From contig CM072336.1 in NCBI GenBank assembly GCA_036874045.1, positions 15,433,001 to 15,497,000 of the forward strand: 64,000 nt of DNA, read 5' to 3'. The notes beneath the pieces are model-generated. The model was given only the letters and a program-made list of their open reading frames with translations. It was not told the origin of the DNA and ran no database searches. This document shows positions 1-11,379 of this stretch, in pieces (positions within the stretch are counted from its first letter, which is position 1; each line of letters begins with the position of its first letter). The position numbers and the translations under genes were made by a program. The DNA comes from Cymodocea nodosa (Eukaryota; Streptophyta; Magnoliopsida; Alismatales; Cymodoceaceae).

Positions 1-870
1 ACCTTGTTTCATTGAGATTATAAATGGACTGAAAAATCTTGGGAAAGAATTTCCCATAAAGGAATAGGTTATCAAAGTCTTGAAGAGCCTAAATAATTAT
101 TAGAAAGTTAAGGCTACATCTCTTCAAGACTCAAAGGACATGAAAACTTTTACTTTGGAAGATCTCACTAGCAATCTATTAGCCTATGAGACAATTAAAT
201 GATTGGAAAGAAGAGGAAGGAGAAATCTCTAAGAAATCTGAAAAGAAGAAGGAGCTTGCTTTAAAAGCTCAATAGCCAACTAAAGAATCTATAAATGAAT
301 TTCTAGAAGAATTAGCTTGTGTCATCTAAAAGTATAGAAAATTCTGGAAGAAAGGAAAGAGACATGATAAAGGGAAGCAATCTACTTCTAAGTACTTTAA
401 CTACAACAAGTATGGACATTTTCAGAGTCAATGCACTTATTAGAAGAAATATGAGAGAGAATTTTGACAAGAATAAGTCTCATGGAAAATAGAAGTATCA
501 TCAAAGAAAATTCAGTCAAGGAAAGAAGAAGGCATTCCAAGTCACTTAGGATGATACTACTAAATATGAAGTATCTGAAGGTACCAGTACTGATGGTACA
601 CAAACTGATTCTGAAATTGAAGAATTAGCCAATGTTTGCTTTATGGCTAAAATTAATGAGGTACTGTATAATGAATTATTGGATGAATTGAAAAATGTTA
701 GTTTAGAAAATTCTACTTTGAAAAGGAAATTATCTAATAGTAACAAAACTGCTGCTAAGTTAAAAAAGGAAATTGCTGCTTTGAAAGTTGAAAATTCTAC
801 TTTAAGGAAAAATAAATCTGTTATTGTTAGTTCTAATATGCATGAAAATAAATCTTAGTACTATTAAGCA
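1..870 (+). mobile_element. Ty1-copia (SIRE-like) gag fragment, cut by the window start
   Basis: This is the C-terminal half of a copia Gag, the nucleocapsid-forming protein. The conceptual translation resembles the gag of element D (33450-34960): an LKNLGKEF-like stretch near the start, a conserved TFTLEDLTSNLLAYE-like segment around 150-195, a decayed zinc-knuckle region around 385-435, and a leucine/lysine-rich coiled coil at 643-858. No pol follows. The sequence runs through about 100 bp of unassigned AT-rich DNA (871-969) into an Athila-type LTR piece. It is an old fossil with about ten breaks, and its 5' end lies outside the window. Confidence 0.75.
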
Positions 871-969
871 CATTCACTTCTTTAATATAAGTAATGTAGG
901 AATTATATCTAGGATGTTACAAGATTCAACATGACATTGGAGTCGAACAAGTTATATGTTTGGGTGAAT

Positions 970-1855
970 TTCATTTGCTTTAATTATATATCAATAATTT
1001 CTTTTAAAAGTAAACAAACAATTTTCACAAATTAGATATTAAATTCAATTTATTTTTAACTACAAATGCATAGTATCTATTATATTTGTGTGCAAGTATA
1101 GGTCGATCCCATAAAGATTAAGTAAAAATTACATACTATTTTAATTTTTACAACTAGAGTTTTATATGTGTTAAATTACACACTCCATTGACTTACTGCT
1201 AATTCAATGGACTTAGTTCGTGGAGTTATAGTTAACTCAACAAATTAACCTCGTAGACTTAAGTTAACTCCACAAGCCTAACTAGTAATTTCCAATTAAA
1301 TTTTCAATGAATTCAGCCATCCATTGGGTGGTTCCATAGAATATAAATAACTCAATTAAGTTTTTTAATGTTAGTTTATATAGTATTTATCATTAATCAA
1401 TACTAACATTCAAATATTTCAAATAGTAACTATTAAGATTTTAGGTATTCTAGACAAACCAATTTCAGTAATCAATAAAACTATTTTCTATTTTCTAAAT
1501 CAAATAAACATGAAACATTCACAATACTAACAATAATAACATTAATCACAATACAAAACACACAATACAACATATAAATGTTAACTATAAAAACAGATAA
1601 TTAGTTTTGTTTTTGTTAATTTCGTTTTGATATGTTCTTGAAGATGAACGAAAGGTGAAATGTAAAAATTCTCTATTGACAGTAAAAACTTTCATCACTA
1701 CATACGATGTGATTACTCCATTAAAAACTTAATCACTTACCGTCACACCTCCTCTCCCTATAGAATCATGAATCGAGACTTGTAAGTTGATCTCCTCTTT
1801 AGTATATTAGCATCAATTTGAAACCAGGGATAGAAACTTTACGATCAATTAATAT
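970..1855 (-). repeat. Old Athila-type gypsy LTR fragment
   Basis: The segment matches, with clear divergence, the R/U5 half of the minus-strand Athila LTR at 44342-46347. Shared landmarks are AGTAAACAAACAA, the GGTCGATCC block near 1100, CTCCACGAGCCT-like text, and the CCTCTCCCTATAGAATC block near 1750. It is more diverged than the G1 and G3 LTRs and is probably the oldest gypsy remnant here. No internal region or target duplication is visible, so it is a truncated LTR. Confidence 0.7.
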
Positions 1856-1869
1856 AGAAAAAGTTTATT

Positions 1870-3289
1870 AATATAAATACTTGTCTGTAATGGATCTGAA
1901 ATTATGTCAAGTTAAATAACTAGTCGTTAAGTTATACTAACTTTTCATTTAACTAAACATTAAGTTAACGTGTGTTTTTATTGTAAAGCATGATATGTTT
2001 TAAAGTTATATTTCTGTATCATGTATAGTGCATGTTAAGACAACTAGTTGAGTTAGTGCTTTATTTGTAAAAAAATCACGTGAGAACTTGTTGAGTTATA
2101 GGTTTAAAGGATAAAATAAGTTATGTGAGAACTTGTTGAGTTAGTGAACAAAACGTTAAGGAGACAAACTCGTTAAGTTAGTATTATGCACGTGGTGAAA
2201 TTAGAGTTTACGAATATTATATTGTATCACATGAGTTGCACATGTTTAACTCGTTAAGTTAACATAAATACACACGTTGAGTTGCTATATTAAACACTAA
2301 GACAATCCATTAGGTTAGTGTTATAAACTTACAATTATTATTATTACATGTGGTAAATACTTTATTGTTTAAAACATTTATTTATTACTAGACAGTTAAG
2401 TTATCATAAGGTAATTTGGAGACTTACAACTATAACTATTTGAAACTCAAACTCATTTTGGATAGTTAGCATCTAACCTTTCGAAAGATAACTTAAGTCA
2501 CGTTTCCAGGTCATGACACGTGTCTCACTAGTTTTTATGGTAAAAAGGTATTTCGAATACTTTGAAAACTTAACTATCTAATACTTAAACACTTTTCCGT
2601 GAGTTAGAATCTAACCTTCTAAAAGACAAGTTAAGTTGGTTCGTTGAGTTAGCATAACACCATAAACTTAGTTCGTTGAGTTAGCTACAATACATGTCAT
2701 GTGAATTGGCATATGATGAACTTATTAAGTTAGATACGTTAAGTTATAAATCTAATTGTTTTACTCGTTTAGTTAACGTTAACATAATGACTTGTTATTA
2801 TACTTGATGAAAAATTTTGGACGAAAAAGTTTATTTTGCAGGAAATTTTTTAGAAATCTAGAATTAATGATTAAAGAAAATTTGAGAGGAAAATGTGGGT
2901 CAAAATGTGTATATTTTGATAAAGGGAAAAGAGAAAATGTGAAGAGTGGAAAATTGATTATGGTTAAATGTGGAAGATATATATGAAATGAAGATACAAT
3001 ATAAAAGACAGATTTCTCATTGATCAATTATCCTTACACACCAAATGAAACATATTTTTAGGGATCAAAACACCTCTCTAGGGAAAAACTCTTAGATAGA
3101 AGAAAATTTGGTGAAGAAGAGAAAATCAAATATATGTCACTAAAGAATTGAAGAATCAAAAGAAAGCAAATTTGGTGAAGAAGAGAAAGTTAGATATTAG
3201 TCACTAAAGATTTGTAGAAGAAGAAGAAAAATCTCAAATAGGGAGAAATGTTTTAAATTCCGTAAATTAGTTTTCTCTATTTATAGTTA
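1870..3289 (+). repeat. Copia LTR fragment, left arm of a large inverted repeat
   Basis: This is a plus-oriented LTR of a copia family related to D. It has a U3 rich in GTTAAGTTA and TTCGTTGAGTTA words (1900-2770), a TATA box near 3000 and a purine-rich transcribed part (3050-3290). Its sequence from about 2250 onward reappears in reverse complement at about 3498-4345, so the two arms could fold on each other around a 210-bp centre. The left boundary is approximate, because no TG start was identified. The last 200 bp of the LTR are absent. Confidence 0.65.
2998..3009 (+). promoter_or_regulatory. Probable LTR TATA box
   Basis: CAATATAAAAGAC lies downstream of the repeat-rich U3 and upstream of the purine-rich part of the LTR, where a Pol II core promoter is expected. 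The inverted partner carries the equivalent TTTTATACTG on the opposite strand near 3806. Confidence 0.45.
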
Positions 3290-3290
3290 T

Positions 3291-4345
3291 TGTAGGATCG
3301 TATGATTACACAAGAGGGGGGTGAATTGTGTTTTTCAACATTTTCGATTATAATTGAAACTTCAAAACTCAAAAATAAGTCGAGACACTGTTTTCATAAA
3401 ATCATTTTTATTCAAGGTTTCAATTACAATATATAATTCAATTCTCTTCAAAAATTGTAGATACAATTATATATCGATACCATGTTTCATCTATATAATT
3501 TCATAACTACAAATAGAGAAAACTAATGTCCGGAATTTAAAACATTTCTCCCTGTTTGAGATCTTTCTTCTTCTTTTTCTTCTTCAGCAATTTTTCGATG
3601 ACGTATATCTTGTCTTTTTATACTTCACCGAATTTACTTTCTTTTGATATTTCAGATCTTTAGTGACATAAATCTGACCTTTTCTGCTTCACTGAATTTT
3701 CTTCCATCTGAGAGCTTTTCCCCGAAGAGGTGTTTTTGATCCCTAAAAAGATATTTCGTTTGGTGTGCAGAGATAACTGATCAACGAGAATTCTATGCCT
3801 TTTATACTGTATATTCACTTCATGCATATCCTCCACTTTTAATCTCTATTAGTTTTCCACTTCTTCACATCTTCTCTTTTTCCTTCATCAAAATACATAT
3901 GTTCTAACCCACATTTACATTTCGAATTTTCTTTAATCATCAATCCTAGATCTCTGAAAAATTTCCTGGAAAATAAAATTTCTCGTCCAAAATTTTTCAT
4001 CAAGTACAATAACAAGTCGTTACTTTAATGTTAACTAAACAAGTAGATATATAACTTAACGAGTTCCTCATGTACCAACTCACGTGACAAGTATTATAGC
4101 TAACTCAACAAACTAAGTCTGTGGTGTTATGCTAACTCAACGAACTAGCTTCATGGTGTTATGATAACTCAACGAACCAACTCTGTTATGTTCCAGATAA
4201 CTCAATGAACCAGTAATAAACAAATATTTTTATAATAAGAATTTTACCACGTGTAATAATAACTTAAGTTTTATAACGCTAACCTAACACGTTTCCTTAG
4301 TATTTAATATAGCAACTCAACGTGTGCAGTTATGTTAACTTAACG
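3291..4345 (-). repeat. Copia LTR fragment, right arm of the inverted repeat
   Basis: This is a minus-oriented LTR whose 3' terminus is clear at 3291. In reverse complement it ends CACAATTCACCCCC...CGATCCTACA, the same terminus as D-family LTRs. It runs up to about 4345, where it joins the LTR of element A. It pairs with 2250-3289. The element body that should lie upstream (higher coordinates) is missing. Confidence 0.65.
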
Positions 4346-5145
4346 AGTTATAACCATCTGAACTTATGTCACCTCATGTGTATGACTTAAATTCTCACGT
4401 GACTCAGACAAAAATGACTTAAGTGGATTTTCGATGAGTTATGACTGTTCTTTGGAGAGGTACACAGCTAACCATCCAAAAATCAAAGGGAATTGGAAGG
4501 TTATAAGCTAGACAATATACAGAATGGTAACTTACTATTTTTGGGACTAACTACACAGTAAGTACAGCAAAAAACATCTATTGGAAGTAAATATGATTTT
4601 TATACCTTTTGGTATAAATATGAGAAGTATAGGGAAGATTAGAACAACGATTATCATATATTGTGAGCAACTCAAAAATTCTAGATATACTCTCAAGTCT
4701 GCAATATTTAGGAATATTCTCAAAGTTCACTACAACACAAAAGCTCCCTATGCTCAAACTCTATTTCAAAGATCAAAGCTGCTGGTTCATGAGTTTCAAC
4801 CGGAAAACTCATTATTGGTTAAGAGCTTGTACTTGAAAGCTTGAAGAAAAGTTGATTGCTGAGCTTCAGCCTGAAAGCTCAAGTGTTGGTTCTTGCTTCA
4901 ACCTGAAAGCAAGTGTTGTAAGTATTTACATACTTAGTGAAGCCCAAGTGAATCTTGGGGGTGGACTAGCCAAGTTGGTGAACCACCTAAAAATCTCTTC
5001 ATGTTCATTTCTTTCACTATTTTGCATGTACATTGTTTAATTAAGATCACAGATAAACTGAATCAATCGATTAAGTTATAAAAGAAGTAAAAATTACACA
5101 CACACACCATTTGCCCCCCTTCTCATGAGCCTATCGATCCTAACA
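4346..5145 (+). repeat. Element A 5' LTR (3' part only)
   Basis: This stretch aligns with about 22838-23631 of the 3' LTR of A and ends in GATCCTAACA directly before the primer site. Hairpin-type words (TTTTCGATGAGTTA, GCTAACCATCC) occupy 4425-4480. The block CTTGGGGGTGGACTAGCC, shared with element C, lies near 4957. The upstream part of the LTR is replaced by the inverted LTR pair. Confidence 0.85.
4611..4624 (+). promoter_or_regulatory. Probable TATA box of element A LTR
   Basis: GGTATAAATATGAG is conserved as AGTATAAATATGAG at about 23096-23109 in the 3' LTR. It follows the hairpin-rich U3. Confidence 0.5.
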
Positions 5146-5146
5146 A

Positions 5147-5160
5147 TTGGTATCAGAGCC
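5147..5160 (+). other. Primer-binding site of element A
   Basis: TTGGTATCAGAGCC lies one base after the LTR terminus. It is the standard plant initiator-tRNA-Met primer site of Ty1-copia elements, where minus-strand DNA synthesis begins. Confidence 0.9.
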
Positions 5161-5196
5161 TGGTTAATACATTGTAAGATTTAACTATATGGATTT

Positions 5197-6180
5197 ATGG
5201 CAAAATTTGCTGCGGGGCAAAACATCCACAGACCTCTATTCGATGGTTCCAACTATAATTATTGGAAAAATAGAATAGAGTAATTCCTTAGGAGTTTTGA
5301 TGTAAAACTTTGAAAGATTATCGTTCTTGGAACTACCCTTCCAACTAGTAATGTTATGGACTAGACTGAGGAGGATGAGAGAATCATCTAGTTGGATGCT
5401 CGAGGGCTGAATGCCATATACTATGCACTAACAGCTGAACAGTATAACAAAGTTTCTATATGTAATTCTACACATGAAGCTTGGAAAATCCTTCAAGTTA
5501 CACATGAAGGTACAAGCCAAGTAAAGGACACAAAAATTAGCATTCTGTTAAGAAAACTAGAATTATTTAAAATGAATGATAATGAAAACATAACTGAAAT
5601 GTTTTCAAGATTTACTAAGATCATTAACAGTCTTAAAGGCCTGGGAAAGGAATTCTCTTCACGTGAACAGATATAAAAGATCTTGAGAAGTTTAATTATT
5701 GAGTGGAAATAGAAATCCACCTCCATTCAAGATTCCAAGGATCTCAACAATTACACTATTGAAGAACTGTTAGGTAATCTACTAGCCCACGAGGTTCAAA
5801 TGAAGGACTGGAAGGAATAGGAGGGAACTATTAAAAAGAAAGCTAAAAAGAAAAAGGAATTGCATTTCCTTTAACAAAAGAAGCTCTAAGCTCAAATGAG
5901 GATGATATTATGTTGTTGGCAAGAAATTTCAGAAAATTCATGAAGAAAAGCAATAAGACCAACTCCTTTAAAAGAACAATCCCTACATGCATTAAATGTA
6001 AAAGACAAAGGCACATACAAACCTTTTGTCCATTACAGACAGAAGAGGATCAAATGAATAAGAAGAAAAGATGAAAGAACAAAAAGAAAATGACTCTCAA
6101 AGCTACTTGGGATGATAGTAGCTCCTCAAATAGTTCTTCAGACTTTGAAAGTGAAGCTATAGCCAACGTGTGCTTTGTAG
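5197..6180 (+). pseudogene. Element A gag, first part
   Basis: Copia Gag forms the virus-like particle. The translation begins MAKFAAGQN and shows the N-terminal LFDGSNYNYW motif near 5240. The central gag region (EGTSQVKDTKI) is near 5510 and a CCHC zinc knuckle (CIKCKRQRHIQTFC) at about 5990-6035, followed by a serine-rich acidic stretch. The rest of gag resumes at 11380, after inserted element B. Fossil with several breaks. Confidence 0.8.
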
Positions 6181-7057
6181 TGTTAGGGCAAGTAGTACAG
6201 GTGTGGAGTATGCCATAAGAAGTTTAGGTTCAATCAGAAGCTTATTAACAGTAAGTATCTTACAGATTTATAGTTTCGGTAGGTTATCAGACCTAAGTAT
6301 TTGAAAATAAAGTTTCAGTCGGAGGCTTTGAACTAACTATCCGAAAGTCAGAAGATTTCAGAGGGTTACTATCTGTAACCATCCGAAATGACATAAAGGA
6401 CACTTAAGTGGACATTTGGACAGTTAAAAAGCTAAGTATTCGAAAGTCAGACACTTAAGTGGATCTTTGGATAGTTAAAAGGCCAAGTATCCGAAAAGTA
6501 GAGACTTAAGTAGATCTTCAAATAGCTAGGTAGTAACTATTCAAAAATCATAAGTTTTCGGAAGGTTAACGATAGAATCTTCCAATATGACTAAAGAGAC
6601 ACTTAAGTGAGTTTTCGGAGAGTTAATGGTAAAGGACAAAGAAAGAGAAGTGGGTTTTCGGACAGTTAAGTCTGTAACTGTTTGAAATACCGAATCTCTT
6701 CGGACAGTTAGCCTACTATAGTACTGCCCATTAGAAAGAAGAATTTCTTCGGATAGTTAAGTCTGTAATTATCCAAAATGTTGCAGATTTCGGTAAGTTA
6801 AGAAGATAAGGCTTCGAAATTGAGTCCCTTCTCCGAAGCATTATTTCTCTACTGTAATGACTTGTATGTAATTAAAGGTTTATAAACCCTAAGTTGGGTA
6901 GTATATAAATCTTTATGATGTTGTAAAATATTGCGGTTGATTGTGGCGAAGCTCATAGAACAACCGTCAACTCTCCGTGGATGTAGGCTATTGCTGAACC
7001 ACGCAAATCCTATGTCTTCATTCTGTTATTTCTTCTTTTACTCTTCACTCCTAGTTT
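6181..7057 (+). repeat. Element B 5' LTR (3' end missing)
   Basis: It matches 10452 onward of the 3' LTR through TTCACTCCTAGTTTCA and then passes directly into gag. U3 (6230-6800) is a run of hairpin-type units such as TTTCAGAGGGTTA facing TAACCATCCGAAA. ACTTAAGTGG words recur between units. Confidence 0.85.
6884..6910 (+). promoter_or_regulatory. Telo-box plus TATA box in element B LTR
   Basis: AAACCCTAA (6884-6892) is a perfect plant telo-box and is followed by GTATATAAAT (6901-6910). The same pair is conserved in the 3' LTR near 11194-11227. Telo-boxes are known promoter elements of plant translation-related genes; a role here is inferred. Confidence 0.5.
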
Positions 7058-7079
7058 CAAAAGTAAATCAAAACAATTT

Positions 7080-10000
7080 AAATCCAAAGGAAGGTCAAAG
7101 TCTAGAGGTACCTGTAAAGTGAGATCAGATATCAAATGCTGAAACTGCAATCAATGAGGGCACTTCAAGTCATAGTGTAAGGCTTCCAAGAAAGACACTA
7201 AAGGGAAGGAATCAAAAGGAGCAGTTGCAAATGTTGTCTCCTACGATTCAGATGATGCCTTAGTATGCTGTGTAGACAGTTCAATTGACTCATGGGTATT
7301 AGACTTAGGAGCTTCATTCCACACTACCTACAGGAAGGATTTGTTGCACAATTATTGTGCAACTCCTATGAAAAAGGTGTACTTAGCTAACAACACAAGT
7401 TTGGATGTGTTGGGAATAGGAGAGGTACACAAAAAAATAAAACAAGGGATATGAAAATTGCAAGAAATCAGATATGTTCCTGATCTTGCAAAGCAATTAA
7501 TTTTCATAAGTTCCCTAGACAATAATGGTTATCAGATTGCCTTTGGTGTAGGCAAATGGAAGGTAACCAAAGTGCAAGAATTATTGCCTTAGGACAGAGG
7601 ACTGACACCTTATATCTAACATCAGATCAAGATGACTCTATTGCAGCAATTAGTGATACTGAAGACACTAACTTATGGCATAAAAGACTGAGACACCTCA
7701 GTGAGAATGGATTGAAAGTTTTAGTGGTAGAAGGGAAAATCCCTAAGCTAAAGAATATCAATTTAGGGATATGTGAGGACTGCATTGAGGGAAAGCAGAA
7801 GAAAGTCAGTTTTGCCAAGACAACTCATGATCCTAAGTCACAGAAATTGGAGTTGGTTCACATAGATGTGTGGGGGCCTGCCCCTATCAGTTCTTTAGGA
7901 GGTGCTCTCTATTATGTCACCTTCATAGATGACAGTACAATGAAGGTATGAGTTTATTTTCTGAAATAGAAATCTGAAGTTTTCCAAGTCTTCAAGAAAT
8001 GGAAGGCAGAAGTGGAATATTAGAGTGGAAGAAAAATCAAATCCATCAAGTCAGATAATGTTGGAGAATATGATAGCCATGAATTAAAAGTTTACTATGA
8101 GGAGCAAGGGATTAGAAGGCAGAAGACTGTAGCTGGAACTCTATAACAAAATGGAGTTGCTGAAAGGATGAACAGGACCTTGAATGAATGGGCAAGATGC
8201 ATGAGACTACATGCAGGTTTTCCCAAGTCATTCTAGGTAGAAGCTGTCAATACAGCCACCTATTTGATAAATTGAGAACCATCTGTCCCAATGGGGCTCA
8301 AAAACCCTAAAGAATTGTGGACAGAGAAAGAGGTCAACTATGCTCACTTAAAAGTCTTTGAACCCAAGTCATTTGTCCACTTGAACAGTGACAAAAGAGA
8401 CAAGCTGGATTCAAAATCACAAAAATGTTATTTCATTGGCTATGGTAAGGATTATTTTGGTTATAGATTCTGGGTAGAAGTACAGAGAAAGTGCAAATGA
8501 ATAGTAGTTAGAGTTTCAGTCTGAAAGTACTGTTGAGATCAGTCTAGATAATGATGCTGAACAATCTCAGAAGGAACTTGTAGAAGAAATTCAACTTCTA
8601 GAGGCTGAACATCAAGAACATCTAGATGATCAAGAAGATGAAGTTGTCACTAGACAACTTAGAAGATCTGAAAGAGTTTCTAGACAACTTGAAAGGTATG
8701 TACCATCATTCAATTATCTGTTACTAACGGATGATGGTGAACCTGAAATATATCAAGAAGCAATCTGTGTAAGTGATGCACACAAATGGGAGTTAGCAAT
8801 GAAAGAAGAAATGAGGTCCCTAAAGAAGAATAATACTTGGGAGCTAACTTCATTGCGAGAAGGAAAGAAAATCCTAGGAAACAATTGGGTGTTCAATATG
8901 AAAGAATAACCAGATGGCAGCAAGAAATATAAAGCTAGACTTGTCATGGATTTTCAGCAAATTCAAGATATAGACTATACAAAAGTTCAAGGGTTTTTAG
9001 CAAATTCAAGACATAGACTATACAGAAGTATTCTCTCCTGTTGTGAAGATGAATACTATAAGAATAGTCTTAAGAATTGTTGCTGTAGAAAATTTGCTCT
9101 TGGGGCAAATGGATGTAAAGACAGCATTCCTACATGGTGACTTGCAAGAAGAACTCTACATGATGCACCTAGAAGGATTTGTAGTAACTGGCAAGAAAAG
9201 AAAGATAGTATGTAGATTTCTGAAAAGTCTGTATGGTTTGAAGCAAGTACCACGACAATGGTACAAGAGATTTGATACCTTTATCTGTACCCTAAGCTTC
9301 AAAAGATGTGATACAAACTATTGCTGCTACATAAGACTGTTTAATGATTGCTTCATTATTCTACTGATTTAAATAGATGATATGTTAATTGCTTGTTTTA
9401 GTATGGAATAGATTAAGCAATTAAAGAGACAACTATCAAAAGAATTTGACATGAAGGATATGGGAGAAGCCAAGCAAATCTTGGGTATGAGAATTATCCG
9501 AGATAGAGTGGCAGACACTTTGAGATTAAATCAAAAAAGTATCTAGAAAAGGTACTAAGGAGATTTAATATCTCAAATGAGAGGAAGACTAAACTACCTC
9601 TCGGACCCCACTTCAAGTTGTCTAAAGATCAGTCAACTAAGACTGAAGAAGAAAGGACAAAAATGTCTAGAATACCATATGCTTCAGTAGTGGAAAGTTT
9701 AATGTATGTCATGATATGCATAAGACCTAATATATCTCATGTAGTGGGAGTGGTCAGGAGATATATGGCAGATCTAGGAGCTGAACATTGGTCCGCAGTA
9801 CTGTGGATACTCAGATATCTCAAATATTCCCTAGATGTAGATCTGAATTTCAAGAAAGGACTAGTTGAATTGATTGGCTACTATGATATTGATTTAGGAA
9901 GAGAGTTGGATAAAAGCAGAAGTACTTCAGCCTATGTTTTCTGCATAGGAAGTACTGCAATTAGCTGGAGATCCAAGCTGCAAAGTATTGTTGCACTCTC

Positions 10001-10335
10001 AACCACAGAAGCTGAATATGCTGTAGTAGCAAAGGCAGCTAAAGAAAGAATCTAGCTAGAGAATGTATTAGCTGAATTAAGGTACAAACAGAATAGAAGC
10101 ATTCTATTCTGTGACAATCAAAGTGCCATTTATTTAGCTGAAAATCCGAAGTTTCATTTAATGTCCAAACATATGAGAATGAGATTTCATTTCATAAGTG
10201 AAGAGATAGAGCAAAACAGGTTAGATCTGTAGAAGATTGAAGGAGCTGAAAATGCTACAGATATGCTAACCAAAGTTCTGAGTCTGTAGAAATTAAGGTT
10301 CTGTATGGCCTTTATTGGTCTCCTGAATAATTGAA
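7080..10335 (+). pseudogene. Element B gag end and pol polyprotein
   Basis: Domains in order: zinc-knuckle region (about 7130-7180), aspartic protease with a D-x-GAS-type motif (about 7290), GAG-pre-integrase with LWHKRLRHLSE (about 7672), integrase beginning LVHIDVWGPAP (about 7852) and running to about 8500. RT follows with MDVKTAFLHGDL (about 9106) and SLYGLKQVPRQW (about 9228). RNase H has STTEAEYAVVAKAAKE (about 9999). The style of the RT and RNase H motifs is that of the Tork/Tnt1 lineage. The reading frame is broken many times. Confidence 0.85.
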
Positions 10336-10440
10336 AAAAAGAAGGAGATGAAGAGTTGATGATTATTTGAGCAGCAGTTGCAATAATCTATAAGTCAAGT
10401 GTAGAGATTGATTTTTCTTTCGATCATTGTGTCGAACTCC

Positions 10441-10451
10441 AAGTGGGAGAG
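10441..10451 (+). other. Polypurine tract of element B
   Basis: AAGTGGGAGAG lies immediately before the 3' LTR start TGTTAGGG. This is where plus-strand DNA synthesis is primed. Confidence 0.75.
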
Positions 10452-11379
10452 TGTTAGGGCAAGTAGTACAGGTGTGGAGTATGCCACAAGAAGTCCAAGT
10501 TCAATCGGAAGCTTATTAACAGTAAGTATTCGGCAGATTTATATTTTCGGTAAGTTATCCGAAAATAAAGTTTCATTCGGAGGCTTTGAACTAATTATCC
10601 AAAAGTTAGAAGATTTCGGAGGGTTACTAGCTGTAACCATCCGAAATGACTTAAAGGACACTTAAATGAACGTTCGGACAGTTAAGAAGCTAAGTATCCG
10701 AAAGTTAGACACTTAAGTGGATCTTCAGATAGTTAAAAAACCAAGTATCCAAAAAGTGGAAACTTAAGTGGATCTTCGGATAGTTAGGTAGTAACTATCC
10801 GAAAATCATAAGTTTTCGGAAGGTTAACGGCAGAACCCTCCGGTATGACTAAAGAGACACTCAAGTGAGTTTTCGGATAGTTAAGACAGTAACTATCCGA
10901 AAGACATGCAGTTTTCAGAGAGTTAACAGTAGAACCTTCTAAAAGGACAAAGAGAGAGAAGTAAGTGGGTATTCAAATAGTTAAGTCTGTAACTGTCTGA
11001 AATACCGAATCTCTCCGGACAGTTAGCTTGCTATAGTACCGCCCATTAGAAAGAAGAATTTCTTTGGATAGTTAAGTCTGTAACTATCCAAAATGTTGTA
11101 GATTTCGATAAGTTAGAAAGATAAGGCTCCAAAATTGAGAGTCCCTTCTCCAAAGCATTATTTCTGTACTATAATGGCTTGTATGTAATTAAAGGTTTAT
11201 AAACCCTAAGTTGGGTAGTATATAAACCTTTAAGCTGTTGCTGAACCATGTAAATCCTATGTCTTCATTGTGTTATTTCTTCTTTTACTCTTCACTCCCA
11301 GTTTCAGTGAGTTTAGAGGTGAGTGTTTTTGAATTGTGTCATAGAAAGTTGACTAAACGATCCGTTCCAAATCCCAACA
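10452..11379 (+). repeat. Element B 3' LTR, 928 bp
   Basis: It starts TGTTAGGGCAAG and ends AATCCCAACA. U3 from 10540 to 11120 carries about eight hairpin-type units, for example TTTTCGGATAGTTA facing TAACTATCCGAAA near 10870-10902. Telo-box and TATA lie near 11194-11227. Confidence 0.9.

Larger units (their letters stand above)
6181..11379 (+). mobile_element. Element B: Tork/Tnt1-like Ty1-copia, inserted in gag of A
   Basis: The element is bounded by TGTTAGGGCAAG at both LTR starts (6181 and 10452) and by CCCAACA at 11379. Parts in order are 5' LTR, end of gag with zinc knuckle, protease, GAG-pre-integrase, integrase, RT, RNase H, polypurine tract and 3' LTR. The flanking pentamers TGTAG and TGCAA look like a decayed target duplication. 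Gag of A continues on both sides, so B is younger than A. LTRs differ by roughly 8-10% by eye. It is broken, with about two dozen breaks, and its 5' LTR/leader junction is lost. Confidence 0.85.

Noticed and set aside
2779-3027. ORFs on both strands in the left arm of the inverted repeat
   Set aside because: They lie wholly within a copia LTR; low-complexity purine-rich translation.
4581-4844. 87-codon ORF, with a similar one at 23066-23278
   Set aside because: Both lie at the same place in the two LTRs of element A; non-coding R/U5 sequence.
5147-5160. Possible tRNA gene fragments at the TGGTATCAGAGC sites
   Set aside because: These are primer-binding sites abutting LTR ends; no cloverleaf or internal promoter boxes around them.
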